DNA from: Ophioceras dolichostomum
Taxonomy: Eukaryota; Ascomycota; Sordariomycetes; Magnaporthales; Ophioceraceae
DNA: 64,000 nucleotides
Direction: 5' to 3'
Assembly: GCA_003049485.1 (NCBI GenBank)
Contig: PYST01000024.1
Location: forward strand, 65,648-129,647
This document shows positions 21,548 through 33,184 of this stretch, piece by piece; the first letter of the stretch is position 1, and each line of letters begins with the position of its first letter. The notes under the pieces were generated by a model. That model had not been told where the DNA came from, made no database searches, and saw nothing but the letters and a program-made list of their open reading frames with translations. The position numbers were made by a program, and so were the translations under genes.

Positions 21548-24500
21548 ATTTCCAACTGGAGCGTTCGAGATCGAAGCTATCGATTAAGCGCAATGAAGCT
21601 GGTAGGTTGATTGAGTTTGTGTTGAAGAGTTATGATGTGGACGGCGGCGGTCGGCTCGGCGCGGGAAGGCTTGCGTCAAATGACAACAGCTGCCGAGATT
21701 CTTCTTTGTTCGGGACAGGTTAGGTAAGTGGCTAAATTGTACTGCTGCCTCTTATTTCGGATTTGACAAGCAGCAAAGAACCCGGAGCTTGGCGACGAGG
21801 GTGTGCGGAAGGAGTTGCAGCTTTGGATGGACTGTTTGTTGAGCTCAATGTTGGTTTGCAACAGTGGTGGTGGTGGTAGTTTTTTGGTGGAGGTTTTGAA
21901 GGTGTGAACGAGCAAAAGGGTAGGTGGTAATAGGAGAAAGAGGTGCGGAATAGCTGAGGCTGGCTGCTACTGCATTAAGTCAGAGGGGAAAGGTGTTTTG
22001 GAACGACGGAACGGAATGCAGCCGTTAAAGTTGAGAAGGGAGGGATGATAACGCAATCGACCCTGGCTGGCAAGACACAGCAAAGCCAGACAGCGCACAC
22101 AGTTCTTCCGTACAATAACCCCGTATCCAATCGAACCCCAATCGAGCCGTGCTTCAGAACTCGCTCAGAAGGAGTCTAACCGGCGAAGGAGGCCATGAGG
22201 CGAAAGGGGAATGGACGGGCGGGCCGCTGCTGGGAAACTGGGGACGAGCTGGGTGGTGTGGAATACTGTGGATGGATGGGTGGGCAGGCAGACAGGCATG
22301 CACCCTGGGCGATGTTCGAGCCCTGGGACCGGACTGGGACAACGCCCAGCACCGTAGACAGGCCGGTACAGGCTGGGACAGGCGTGGGACAGGCTTGGAG
22401 CGGGCCTTGGGGCGGGCTTCAGACAGGCTCGAGGTGGGATATCAAGTGGGGGTGTGAGAACATGAGGAGGGGAGAGGGGAGGAGGGAGGTGAAGTGAAGC
22501 ACGCACCGGCTGCCGAAAGGAGGCGTCTCTGACGCTTTCGGCTTCAACGTAACGACGGAACGACGTAACGCGCCTTTCTGCAATCGAAGGACCCTCGAAG
22601 GAAAGAACGGTAGAACAAGTGGCTGCTCCCCCAGACAGGAAGCAAAGGAAGCAAAGTAAGCAAGCGACAAGCAGGCGAGTGGGCACTGGATGTGTCTCGT
22701 TGGAGCGTTGGAATATGTATATGCCCGGGATCGTACAACCCAAGCCGGCTGGCCAGCGAGACAGGCAGCAGAACAGACACCAATGAATCGAGGGTTGGGA
22801 GGGCTGTATTAACCAGGGTCGCACAGCTACGTCGAATGACAGGAGCTTTTTGGTGATTTCTTTTCTTCGTTTCTTCTTTTCTCTTTCTTCAATACTGTCT
22901 GAACAAATTTCTACAACGAGAAAGGATGGGAAATGGTTAGACGGAGATGCGAGGGGACGTTTCAAGAGATAAGAATTCGGGGGTTGATGAAGAGAAAAGT
23001 GCGGTCTGTGGTGTTCAGAGCCGGGAGAGCTGTTGTGGAGTGGTGGTGTGGGTTTCACGACTACCAAATTAATGGTGGAGGGGGAGCAGAGGTCGACAAG
23101 GAAGCTCCGCAAATGCAGGGGAAATCGGGCCAAAAAAATAGGCCTCAGGGTGAAAAAAAGTTGGTGCAGCGCAAGTCAGGGCGGGACAGAGTAGCGGCAG
23201 CACGCATGCGGACTGAAGCTTGGGTGGATTGTGGTGCAGTGAGGGCATGCAGTGCACGATGCGCCTTGCTGCTGCTAGCTTGCACGAACCGAAGCGCGAT
23301 CTACAGGCTGCCCTTGCTTGCTTACTAGTCCAAACTACCTCAAGGTTCCTACTAACTCGCCTCAGCTCCTCTGCAAGCTTGCAAGCTTGCAAGCTTGCAG
23401 GCAGCTCTTAATTCCTATTGGGACGACATAGAGAAAACTCAGGGGCGGCTAACCGGAACGGAATAGTGGTGGCCAGGCAGCAAGCACTTGGGACGTGATG
23501 CGAGCGATAAGAAAGAAAAAGAAAAAAAATCTTCGCTCGTCACAAGAGAGATGGATTCTGGGCCAAGGAGATCAGGGGAGGGGGGACGGTCAATGGACAT
23601 TAGGCGATGGGCAATGGGTGATGGGGATGCGGATGGATATAAAAAAAATGCTGGCGGCTGGAAGGGGTCGGGTGGTGTGTTCTTGGTCACCGCGATGCTA
23701 CGAATATGTGCCGTGGGCCAGGAGGAGGGGCTTCAGGAGGGGTCGTGGTTGGTTCAGATCAGGAGAAAAGAGGTTGGGTAGGTTGGTCAGATCATTCTAC
23801 GGAGTATGTCGTTAGCGCGCCAAAAAGACGAACGGGCGCACGGGAGGGCGATGCACATGCAACTCCTTGCTCTCCTTGCTAAACATTTTCTCCGTTAGCT
23901 CCTGTGTGTCCTGTCTGCCAATAGTACGCAACATCACGTTGATCCCGCATCGGGTTGAAAGCAAGGATGGATATCGTCGATCCAGTCACGTTCTGTGGCA
24001 CTCTCGAGGCACTCACCTCCACGGTGAATACGATACGGGGTACCACCCAGAAATCAGTGCCGACGGGACGAGAGTCAGACAACCTAGCGATTCGCAACAG
24101 CGAACACGAAAAAGAAGAAGGGACTCGGTGTATGGCGCACGGAAGTATATATATGCATGTATGGCCACCCTCTGGCCGGCCAACTGGGTGTTCCGTACGG
24201 AATATGGACCTGGTCCTTCTATTTTAGCTCGGTGCGATGACGCCAACAATGATCCCCAGCGGCGAGACGGACGGCAACAAACTGGCACATACTGGCCGAT
24301 AAAGAGAGGCAGTGGTAGGTCATGGGGACGCTCCGTACCGCCTTCTCGGAGTCGTTCGCGATGATCCTGGCCACAGCTGGTCACAGCAGGCGAACACATG
24401 TTTGACACGGTCAGGGGGCTTCACGTTTCTAGCGTTTCCCTATGAAGTGATTGGGTGTTCTTGTTCCGGCACCCGCCCGAAGTGCGCCCACACCACCTCT

Positions 24501-25635
24501 TTCTTGGATGCAAGTCCTGTAGTCCTGCAGTCCTGGATGCAAGTTGGCTGGATGCTGGATGGGTAAACTGCTAACCATTCCTGTGGCTCTCCTGTGTGGC
24601 TTCTGCACGTGTGGGAAACTGTGCGCCTTCAGGCGCCGCCACTTGATGCAGGTCTTGAAGCAAGCTCCCTACCACCGACACATTGGGCCATCAGCGTGCA
24701 GCAGCTGTCTTTGCATGTGCCTGATTAAGTAGGCACCGGAAACATCAGAACAGGTGTCTGTCAGGGCGGGAAGGGTGTGGCCGTGATTCGCTGTTTCAAC
24801 CAACCCTGCGACAATCCGCAGGAGGTTTTACTAGGAAAGCCCGAGGCTCAAGTAAGTTGGTGCATGCCTCAATATTTCCGAACACCCCCATCGGTAGGGG
24901 AAGCGATCATCAGCGAGCGACATCTGGGATCTCTGATTGTATCTAGCGATTGCAACGGCAGAGCAGACAAGTTGCCGCATGCTAGTCGGTGCTAGCGGGG
25001 ATTCTTGTGTAGGACTTTGCAGGACTTGCAGCAGACGTAGCAGACGCGCAGAGAACTGGGGGGCATCAACTGTTTCTTGTTTCATCAACGGAATCTGCGG
25101 ATGTGTCAAAACGTCGAGCCCCCTGACTTCTCTGTCAAAGCCCATCCTTTCCATCCCATTTTCATGACAAGCAACGTACGAGGGGAGGGGGAGGGGGAGA
25201 ATTTTCTGAAAGCTATCCTACTATCCGTACATACGTACAATACTTTCGATCGTGAGAACCTTAGCCAGGATTGTACACTGCACGGCGGCGGGATCGATAG
25301 GTGTTTGTTCGGATGTGAAACATCATCCTCGATGCGGGGTGAACGCTGCTCAAAGACGGCTCATTGCCATGTGACCTTGACTTCAATGGTCTGTGCTCCA
25401 CACTAGAGCTAAGTGGCTGCCGGCTCGGCCCCACATTTGAGACGGGAATTCAAGTCGACGCGTCCGTCGTCTGGAGACTCGCGTCAAGCTACCAGGCATT
25501 TGATGTAGCCTTGTATCAGATACCATCTTTTGGATATCAAACCACAAGTATCCGGCCAATTCGAGGAGGTGGTGGTTGCTGTAACGCCTCATTGCCTTCC
25601 CTCTTGGCGTAGTCTCGCTTGTCCGCGCTATTGCT
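21548..25635. promoter_or_regulatory. 4 kb gene-free region between divergent rac1 and CENP-T genes
   Basis: I find no gene with family support. Content: likely rac1 5' leader directly above 21547; a degenerate GGGACAGGC-like minisatellite at about 22320-22430; a self-complementary tandem GCAAGCTT array at 23373-23399; A/G-rich stretches at 22850-22920 and 23500-23530; and GCAGGACTTGCAG-type short repeats near 25010-25035. The 322-residue frame at 22165-23133 on the minus strand lacks any recognisable domain. Confidence 0.5.
23373..23399. repeat. self-complementary GCAAGCTT tandem array
   Basis: Three-plus head-to-tail copies of an 8-bp unit that is its own partner on the other strand (contains AAGCTT), so the array can form a hairpin. 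It lies in the gene-free region between rac1 and CENP-T. Confidence 0.85.
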
Positions 25636-27785
25636 ATGGATGGTCGCACCCCTTCCAGGCAATCGGCTGGAGCATCAGAAGGTACAGGGCCGGGGATGAA
25701 ACCAGAACGCGAGAACACAACCTTGCTGTCTAGCATCGCGAGGACTCCACCTAATGGCCCCAATGGCCTCGGTCAGCGCGCAGTCAGTGCGGAGCCGTCC
25801 TCCGCCGCCCGGCACTTCGCGATCCACACTCCGGGTCAGCTTGCGCGGGAGGGCCGAGGTGTGAGCGTGCCCCACCGCACACCAACTGCGCAGATCGGCC
25901 GCTCACTACCGGGGTCGGGATCGGGGCTCGGGCCAAGCTCGGGGACCGGCAGGAGGAGAGAAGCCGATGGGCTCGATGCGTCAGCACGCCACCTGAGGAC
26001 GTCCGTGAACAAGGCAACGCCACACGCCCGCAAAGCCATCGAGGTCCTCAAGGGCCGGCGAACGGCCATATTCAACACGCCGGGCCGGGCCGCCCGGGAT
26101 GCCCGCCGCCGTACCAGCCACGCTGACCAGCAGGACGCCCCGTTCGACGCGCTTCGCCATCTCAGCCGGAGGCTAGCCCCTGCCACGCAGCGTGTCGTGA
26201 CGTCATCATCGCCGGGCAGCGGCGCCGGACGCGACAGTCTGACTTCGGACCCGAGGAGGCGCTTCAGCTCAGGCGGTGGTGCGGAGGTAGAGAGCGAGGA
26301 CGACGACTCCGGGCTTCTTATGAGGAGGCCCCGGTTGTCGTTGCCTCTCGACTACGACGACGGCGACGGCGAGCTGCGCCGACCCCGGACGTCAGGCCTG
26401 GAAGACACGGTCATGTCCGTGGAGCGGCCGCGTCGGGCTATCAGTGAACAGCCGTGGAACAGGTCTGACCGCGAGAGTTTGCGTATGAGCGATGTCTTTG
26501 GCCAACCCGATTTCACTGGTGAAATCAACTTCGAGGATGAGGGGATGCTGCCGTTGCCATTCGATCTGGGAGCCGGTGACGAGTCTGAGCAGCGGGACGA
26601 CGATTTCACACTCGAAAGGTACAACTATCTTTCCCGCACAACGCGACAGAAATGCACTAACAAATGTCATAGGCTTGACTCCTCCCCTGGACGACGAGAA
26701 CCCCTAGCAGCTGGCCGACAGAGCGATTTTGGCACGATAGAAGTGCCAGTCGACGTCGATAGCCCCTTCAGATTCGATCCGCAGCTTCCAGAGGATTCAA
26801 TCGAGGTCCCCGAGCTCGAATTCGATGACGGTTCCCCTACGACATCGCCTCTGGGTCTTCCCATCCCTGGAAGAGAAGCCGCGGAGGCCGTAAACCGCGA
26901 CGAGGAGGAGTTGGAGGAGCACGCCGGGGCAGCTGCTGCCTTCGACGACGATTACAGCGCGGTGGACCCAGCCGGCGGCGAGCAGTTTGATGAAGGCGTT
27001 CTCGACAGCGATGACAACGTTGACGTTGATGTCGACATCATGGAGGAGGAGGCAGCAGACGCAGATATCGCCGCCGCCGCCACTACAGCAGCAGCCGAGA
27101 ACGAATCGACTAAGACAAGGAAGAAAAGAAGCGCCACGGCGAAAAAGTTCGGCGTGAATGACCCTTGCCTCCCGGCCTCTGTCGTCAAGCGGCTGGCGCA
27201 GACCCTGGCGACCACGAGCGGCGTGCGCAACCCCAAGATCAGCCAGCACACGCTGAGGCAGATGATGCTTGCCACGGACTGGTTCTTTGAACAGCTCGGG
27301 GGTGACCTGGCTGCCTACGCGCACCACGCGGGCCGCAAGACGATCGAGAACGTTGACGTGACCCTTCTTATGAGCCGGTAAGTTTCTTACATTGCGAACC
27401 CTTATCTCTCATTGCCCCAACCTACTCCATCGTTGTGGGGGGGGGGGGGGGGGGGTTGCCGGTGGTCAGGCCAGCCCCTTCGGCTTCGGAGCCCGCAAGT
27501 AGGTGTGCTGTTGGGCTTAGTCTAACAGTCTCATGCGAGGTGGGCAGGCGGCCGGTGCGAGTCCTGGGCCTCGATNGAGTGGTGCTAATAAAAGGCCTCA
27601 TTCTTCCCCTCTCCCCTTGACCGTACAGACAACGGCAGACCAGCTCCCAGGCCACGCTATTCTCGCTTGCTCAGCGGCATCTGCCCAGAGAGTTGCTGCA
27701 GGAGCTCCGCATGCCGCCGAAATCTTCACCCAAGAAGCGCCGCAAGACTGGGCGGGCCGCAGCCGAGGCCGAAGATGGGAGCTGA
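25636..27785 (+). CDS. CENP-T-like inner kinetochore histone-fold protein
   Basis: Histone-fold subunit of the constitutive centromere-associated network, linking centromeric chromatin to the Ndc80 complex. My model uses exons 25636-26618, 26673-27377 and 27629-27785 for 614 residues. The N-terminal two thirds are disordered and basic then acidic, with KATPHARKAIEVLKGRR and TAIFNTPGRAARDARRR motifs typical of fungal CENP-T. The histone fold is near the C-terminus (about residues 490-600): DPCLPASVVKRLAQTLA, ISQHTLRQMMLATDWFFEQL, AAYAHHAGRKTIENVDVTLL and, across the last intron, ATLFSLAQRHLPRELLQEL. It ends in a basic tail with PPKSSPKKRRKTGR. The 54-nt intron at 26619-26672 has a CACTAAC branch site and CATAG acceptor but leaves the frame open if retained. 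The last intron has a 19-G run and one N. The upstream boundary of the start is uncertain. Confidence 0.82.
27437..27455 (+). repeat. 19-nt G homopolymer inside the last CENP-T intron
   Basis: Uninterrupted run of 19 G within the intron 27378-27628; an ambiguous base N follows at 27576. The run length is likely unreliable in the assembly. It lies outside the coding exons, so the model is unaffected. Confidence 0.9.
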
Positions 27786-27933
27786 TGATGGGAACAGAGT
27801 GGCCGTGGTGACGACAGCACCAAAATTCGATTTAAAACGACCTTTTTCGAGGACAAGAGAACCGGTTGCATATGCGGGGGATTACGTCAATGCCCCCGAA
27901 TCTCATCGGATGGTCTTCCCGTGTATGCCGCCC

Positions 27934-29374
27934 TCACCAGCTCTTGTTCATGCGGACGCGACGGGCTACATCGGAGGGTGGCTTCTTCACAACCATCCAG
28001 AACATTATTGACGTGGCTGCGGCAAGGCCGTACCTATAGTTGGGGCGATGGAAGTGAGCATGGGATTGGCTAATAAGGAACCCTTGAATACCTTCCTCAT
28101 AGGGTTGAGATAGAGACCAAGACCCATAGGTCGGCCACATCTGTACCGAGGGGGGAAACAGGGACTGGAAGGGGCCGCGAAAGCGCAGCAGCAATGACTT
28201 ACCAGGTGAAGATATACTGGGCGTGGTTATTCCTCAGGTTCACCTCGGCGGCTCTGCCGATGGGAACGCCTTTACTCTGCATGTCCAGGACCTGGTATAG
28301 ATCAGGCTCTGTTCATGGTCAGGTGGTGCGTGACGGCCGGAAATTTATGTCAGCCTCTGAAAACCTGAAAAGAGACAGAAAGGCAAAAGAGCTAGAAGCA
28401 TCATCAAGCTAGGCAGTCACCAGTTTCGACTAGTACTCACCCATAGTCGCCTCAATCCACACTGGCTGGCTGCCCGTCAGCGTAGCCATCTGCTCCACAT
28501 CCGGGAAGTAGAACTCGCCCTTCTCCGGCGCGTTCTCCGGCGTGAACATGTTCTTCTTCCACGGCTTCCTGATCAGCCCCTCGACGCGCACCTCGCCCCT
28601 GGGAAGGGCCTCCGCGGCCCTGTCCCGCTGGCGCTTGAACTTCTTGTTGATGAAGCCCCGGTTTACCAGCACCGCCGCGGGTGGTTTCTCGTCGTCGTTT
28701 TTCATCGATTCAGGCACGGACGGCTCAAGCGGCGTGATCACCATGTACCCCTGCTCGCCGTCGCGCACGCGCGGCCCCACCAGCATCTCGAGGTCGTGCC
28801 GGAACGTGCCGGTCGTGTAGACGCGGCGGTAGTCGAAGTCGGCGACGGCGTTAGGGTCCACGCGGGGGGGGAGAGGGAGGGGCGTCCGCACGAGCCGGTC
28901 CTCGCACTTGGCGATCAGGTCGGTCTTCCACCTGAGACGGAACACTTGCCAGGTGCCCAGCGCCAGCGCCGTGAGTGGGATTATGGCTAAGTAAAGAGAG
29001 AGAGGAGAGGAGAGGTGGTGACATCAGGTCAGTGGTGGGGGTTGCTTGCTGCAACTTTTCTGTCGCTGACCTGGATTTCATGCGGGTGACCAAGGCGTAC
29101 CAAGAATTATCAGGCCTGGACCATGCTTCCTGCCTGACCGGACTATTTCTGGAGGGTTGTCGAGGATCGAGGTGAAGTTCGGATCGTCGGCTGGCTGCTG
29201 CCTCGTCCGGAGTCGGGGAGTGGACGATATGGGTCGGCGGGTATGGCGCGGCAGGCCGGCGCGGGCCGTCGGGATAGCTTGGAATCTGCTGCTGATCAGA
29301 GCTCCTTGCTCGCAGACCTGGCGAGCGGCTACCCTCGCCGTGGATGGCCGTAGTAGGCGAGTTGCTGCCCTCAT
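27934..29374 (-). CDS. shy1: SURF1 / Shy1 cytochrome c oxidase assembly protein
   Basis: Mitochondrial inner-membrane protein needed for heme a insertion and assembly of complex IV. Four minus-strand exons: 29374-29101, 28986-28441, 28308-28203 and 28033-27934, 341 residues. The N-terminus is Arg/Ala/Ser-rich with no acid, a good mitochondrial presequence. TM1 with the family signature ALALGTWQVFRLRWK follows at about residues 92-115. The intermembrane-space domain includes DYRRVYTTGTF, LVNRGFI and GLIRKPWKKNMFTP. The late exons carry PIGRAAEVNLRNNHAQYIFTWYGL, the SURF1 C-terminal signature, then TM2 (LAAATSIMFWMVV) and a short basic tail. The LRNNHxQYxxTW signature followed directly by a helix is diagnostic. 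Its stop lies only 148 bases from the CENP-T stop (convergent pair). Confidence 0.93.
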
Positions 29375-29929
29375 GGTGTCTCAGGCGGCAGATTATCTGC
29401 AGTGACCCATGGAGAGCTCTCAATTGACTCTCGAACAAAGGCAGGTTGGTCGGGATCTGAAGTAATTTCATCTGGTGATCTCGCGATCGGCGGCGTCGGC
29501 AGTGGGGCTGGGGGGCTGGTAGCGATTGGACTGCTGAAAAAACCCCTGTCACTCACCCGCCGCTAGTGGCACACCCTGCCATGCACACGCCTGTGCTTTT
29601 GAACAGCTCAGCTGCCAGGCCACGCTTTTGCCCACCTATTATTACCCCAGCTTCCGACATCGTCATCGTCGCAACTCTAATCGTCAAGCCAGATCTCCGG
29701 GGTTCTTGAAGCAAGCCGCTTTCTAAGTGCATACCTTCACGCGTCTGCGGACTTAGACCAAAAGCGAATCAAAAGGATCGATACTCGGGCACTACCTAAT
29801 TCCGAGCTTGGCATTGGAGCTCGCATCTGACACTCTTCAAGCAACTCCACGGTGTGACAGAAATCTCGACGTCACAAATTGAAGCTGAAGCGAGGCTGCG
29901 AGCTTGTCTGCGAAGATCCAGTGCCCGCT
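29375..29929. promoter_or_regulatory. divergent promoter region shared by shy1 and the UBX gene
   Basis: About 555 bases between the two start codons. No long repeats or clear motifs stand out; both 5' regions must fit here, so a shared bidirectional promoter is possible (inference). Confidence 0.5.
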
Positions 29930-30763
29930 ATGTTCTTCCAGGGCACGCTGCAGGAGGGCATCGCCTCTGCGGTGCAGGAAGCCAAACTTGTCATCTGCTT
30001 CGTGACGAGTGAGTTCGCAACCCTTCAAGAATCCTACAGGAGCAAAGCTGTAGTACGCCGCTCATAACTTAACCCATTCAAAGCATTGACATGATGTTGC
30101 CGCAGACGATGGAGATGAGAGTAAAGAGTGGGAGGACATGCTCCTCACAAACACCTTGGTAAGTCTCATCACTCACTCTGGCAATACAGCTCACTGAAAC
30201 ACCCACAAGAGAACTGGAAAAGTTTGTTGTTCTGCGTATGAACTCAAGACCAAACCATATACGGATTTACTTACATAGCGCCTGAGAAAAAGGTCACCGA
30301 CAAAATAAGTAGCGAAGCAGTGCTGCTTCGTCTCCTGGCTGGGTCAGAAGAGGCCAAATACCTGGCTGCAATCTTTCCACTACCGAAGACTCCGACGCTG
30401 GTCATGATCAGGTAAGCCGATGGCATTGGTACGACCAGCACGGCCCACACGCTCGCACAAGCCTCCGCTAATGCATACATGCGACTCAGGAACGGTGAGC
30501 TCAAGGAATACATAGCAGCGGGAGTGTCGAGGGAGGCATTACTAGCAAGACTCTGCAAGGCGTTGGGCGTTGTCCCTCAGGCACAGCCGAGCCAGGCAGC
30601 GCCAGTAGAGACGTCTGAATCTCTTCCCCAGGTTGCGGTGGGTCATCGATCATCGGCACCAGTGGCGGCCGTACCAGAGGCTTCGAGCGGCAACTCCAGC
30701 TCCCTGCCGGATACGCCTGCTTCGAGCAATGAGGAACAGCATCATAGTGAGCCTGTCGGCGGA

Positions 30764-30804
<41 letters not shown>

Positions 30805-31938
30805 TGCTGCTGCTGCTGCTGCTGCTGCTGCCGCGGAGAAAGAGAAGGAGAGGAGGCGACAAGAGAAGGGTAAATGGCGGGCCGTCGACGACGTAGAAGC
30901 CGTACAGAGCAGCAACAAACCAGACCCTGAGCACGAGGAGGTCAAGAGGGCTTCTGAACAGCTCAGAAAACGGCAGCTGGAGGCGAAGGACGAGAGGCGG
31001 CGCATTCTGCAACAGATCGAGAACGACAAAATCGCGCGGAGGGTTCGCGAGGAAGAACGTCGGGCTGCGAGGAAGGCCGCCTTGCACGCGCAGCAGAACG
31101 ATGTTGTTGACGATGATACGGCGGCGGCGGCGGAGACGAGCCCGGCGCAACCTGCCTCCAGGGGCACCAGCAGCAGCAGCAAACAGAGCGCGAGATGTGC
31201 GCTGCAGGTACGCGACTTCGACGGCTCGACCATCCGCACGCGCATGCCGAGCAGTAGCACCCTAAGTACCGACGTGCGCAAGTGGATTGACGAGAACCGA
31301 CCCGCCGCAGCGGACGGCGGCGGCGGCAGCCCAGGGCCGTACACCTTCAGGGTCGTGCTGACGCCGCTGCCGAACCGGACCATCGACGAGACAGAGGAGG
31401 CCCGCTCGCTGCATGACCTCGGCCTCGTGCCCTCCTCGACATTGATACTCGTCCCCGTCCCCACCGGCAAGCGCATTTCATTAGCGTACGAGGCCGGCCC
31501 CGACGCGGGATTCTTCGCCAGGATCATGGCCTTCTTCGTCGGCATCCTGAATTCGATCGCGCTCTTCTTTTCCACGCTCTTCTCGACGGCAGGACCACCC
31601 GCGCCGCCCCCAGCAGGGCACCAGGGGGGCTTACAACCAAGCCCGAGGGGCGGCCGCGCCGTCGGTGGCGACCATCGGCAAGAATCCTCGGCGAGGGTCA
31701 CGGGCTTCCGGAACCCAGGCGATGATCGGCGGGATTACCAGCTGTATAACGGGAACTCGGTATGTCGTACTACCTCTTACCTACCTATTTTCGATTTCTT
31801 TCGAAAACAAGCAGACTCTCCCCGCCCCATGACAAGGAAGGCTCGGTATCTGCTGGTCTACTTCGCTCACACGAGACCATTGCACAGCTTAACTTCGAGC
31901 CACGCCCAGATGATGAAGACGATGAAGTCGCCAAATAG
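29930..31938 (+). CDS. UBX-domain protein, erasin (UBXN4/UBXD2) type, ER-associated
   Basis: Likely Cdc48/p97 cofactor in ER-associated degradation. Exons 29930-30008, 30106-30158, 30293-30411, 30490-31759 and 31888-31938 give 523 residues. The N-terminal thioredoxin-like UAS region starts MFFQGTLQEGIASAVQEAK and includes EWEDMLLTNTL, EAVLLRLLAGSEEAKYLAAI and PKTPTLVMIRNGELKEYIAAG. A 24-residue Ala tract and a charged coiled-coil (EEVKRASEQLRKRQ ... RREEERRAARKAA type) follow. The UBX domain runs from ALQVRDFDGSTIRTRMP through LVPSSTLILVP. After it comes a hydrophobic hairpin (FFARIMAFFVGILNSIALFFSTLF), as in erasin, where it inserts in the ER membrane from the cytosol. The tail ends YNGNS then LNFEPRPDDEDDEVAK. 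I chose acceptor 30292 since it is the one that keeps frame and gives TLVTDKISSEAVLL. A Met 17 codons upstream in frame is less like the family start. Confidence 0.88.
30764..30835 (+). repeat. 24-codon poly-alanine tract in the UBX gene
   Basis: Thirteen GCC codons, then nine GCT codons, then GCC and GCG, all alanine. It separates the thioredoxin-like part from the coiled coil. The clean GCC-to-GCT switch suggests two independently expanded blocks. Confidence 0.9.
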
Positions 31939-32390
31939 CAAGAACTTTGGGACACATTGCTTGAGGATGTGAAGTTCACTCAGCAGCCGGACTCCCACAG
32001 ACGGCGGTAGCGATGATGGACTCGAGATGTAGCGTGTGGTGAATACGGAGGAAATAAGGCGACACACTTGGAGCGGAATCTTTGCCATTGTAATACTACA
32101 TATAATATTCTTTGTACACCGTCCCCGACATGCAAAAGTCACGACTAATGGCGCTGCTACGCTGGCACTCTTCCGCGTCTTGCCGTTCCCAATGCAATAC
32201 GTTGACTCTAGGAGCTATGGAGAAGAGTGTATGGCCTTTTTTGAATCCCACTACCAAAGACCAAGAAAAAGTCGTCGATCCAACAACCTCATACCGAGTG
32301 CAAACGGTGCTGAGCGTTGAGGGAGAGGAGCTATTTCTGTCCTGTCTGTCTACCTCTTTTATCCCCAGTCCATACTAGGTAGCTAAACAC
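31939..32390. other. intergenic, convergent 3' flanks of UBX and mix17 genes
   Basis: About 450 bases between stop codons. AT-rich around 32085-32115 and a CTAGGTAGCTAA motif at about 32375-32386. No gene seen. Confidence 0.5.
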
Positions 32391-33184
32391 TTAGTACTGG
32401 CTGGCGGCGGCTTGGCAAGCTTTCTGTTGAGAGGGAGGGGTTCGGAAAGGAGACAAGTCAGTAAAGCAGGAACCCAGAAGACAAAAAAGAAGGAAAGATG
32501 GGTAGGTACACAGTTTCGGAAGGAAACGCAAGGGGGAGGAAAGGGAGAGAGAAAGGACTCACCAGCTGGTCGAGGTACCAGCCGCAGATCTGCATGTTGC
32601 CGCCCTGCTCGTCCATGCACTTGGTGAACTGCTGCGTGGCGCCCTGGCAGTTGTTGCCCCAGTTCTGGTTCTGCGTCTGCGCGGGCGACTGCTGGGCGGG
32701 CTGCTCGGCGGGGGCGGACGAGCCGCCGGAGAAGAGGCCGCCGATGGCGTGGCCGACGGAGGAGCCGATCGCGACACCACTGAGAGAGAGAGAGACCAGA
32801 GTTTCGGATGTCAGCGCGCTGCCGTCGAGGGAAGGGTAGAGAGGGAAGCGGAAAGCCATGGCTGGTTCTCCTCCCTCGTATATCCATCCTGCCGGAGTAT
32901 TCCGTAGGTAGACTGGTAGGTAGGTAGCCGCCGGGTGATGCGATGCCCACGGAATCTGGAACAGGTAGAAAAAAAAAAACTCACGCAGCTGTGCTGGCCA
33001 TCTGCCCGAACAGCCCAGGACCCTGCGAAGGAGCCGGCGACGCAGCTGGGCTGGCGGCCTGCTGGGGAGGGGCGGCGTAGGTCGAGGCGGGCCGGGCCTG
33101 TTGCTGCTGGGTCGGCGCTGTGGGGGACCGAGTCGGGACGGTCGGGCGAGCGGCGGGGCGGCCGGCGGATCGGTTGCGAGGCAT
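32391..33184 (-). CDS. mix17: MIX17 / CHCHD2-CHCHD10 family twin CX9C mitochondrial protein
   Basis: Small mitochondrial intermembrane-space protein imported by the Mia40/Erv1 relay. Exons 33184-32985, 32779-32563 and 32423-32391 give 149 residues. The N-terminus (MPRNRSAGRPAARP) is Arg-rich; residues 15-65 are Pro/Gln/Ala-rich. A conserved Gly-rich hydrophobic segment follows (GVAIGSSVGHAIGGLF). The CHCH domain has Cys111 and Cys121 (C-x9-C) and Cys132 and Cys142 (C-x9-C). The fourth Cys lies in the tiny last exon, whose product is only KACQAAASQY. These features match the MIX17/CHCHD2/CHCHD10 group, known to support respiratory-chain function and cristae organisation. The gene is convergent with the UBX gene. 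Confidence 0.92.

Noticed and set aside
22320..22430. GGGACAGGC-like minisatellite as a mobile-element relic
   Set aside because: Too short and degenerate; no terminal repeats, no target duplication and no transposase frame nearby.
22165..23133. 322-residue open frame on the minus strand upstream of rac1
   Set aside because: No domain, low-complexity composition, several overlapping frames of similar quality; probably rac1 leader or chance.
30159..30292. Possible frameshift or missing exon in the UBX gene
   Set aside because: Using the acceptor at 30292 closes the frame and yields a family-like sequence, so no anomaly remains.
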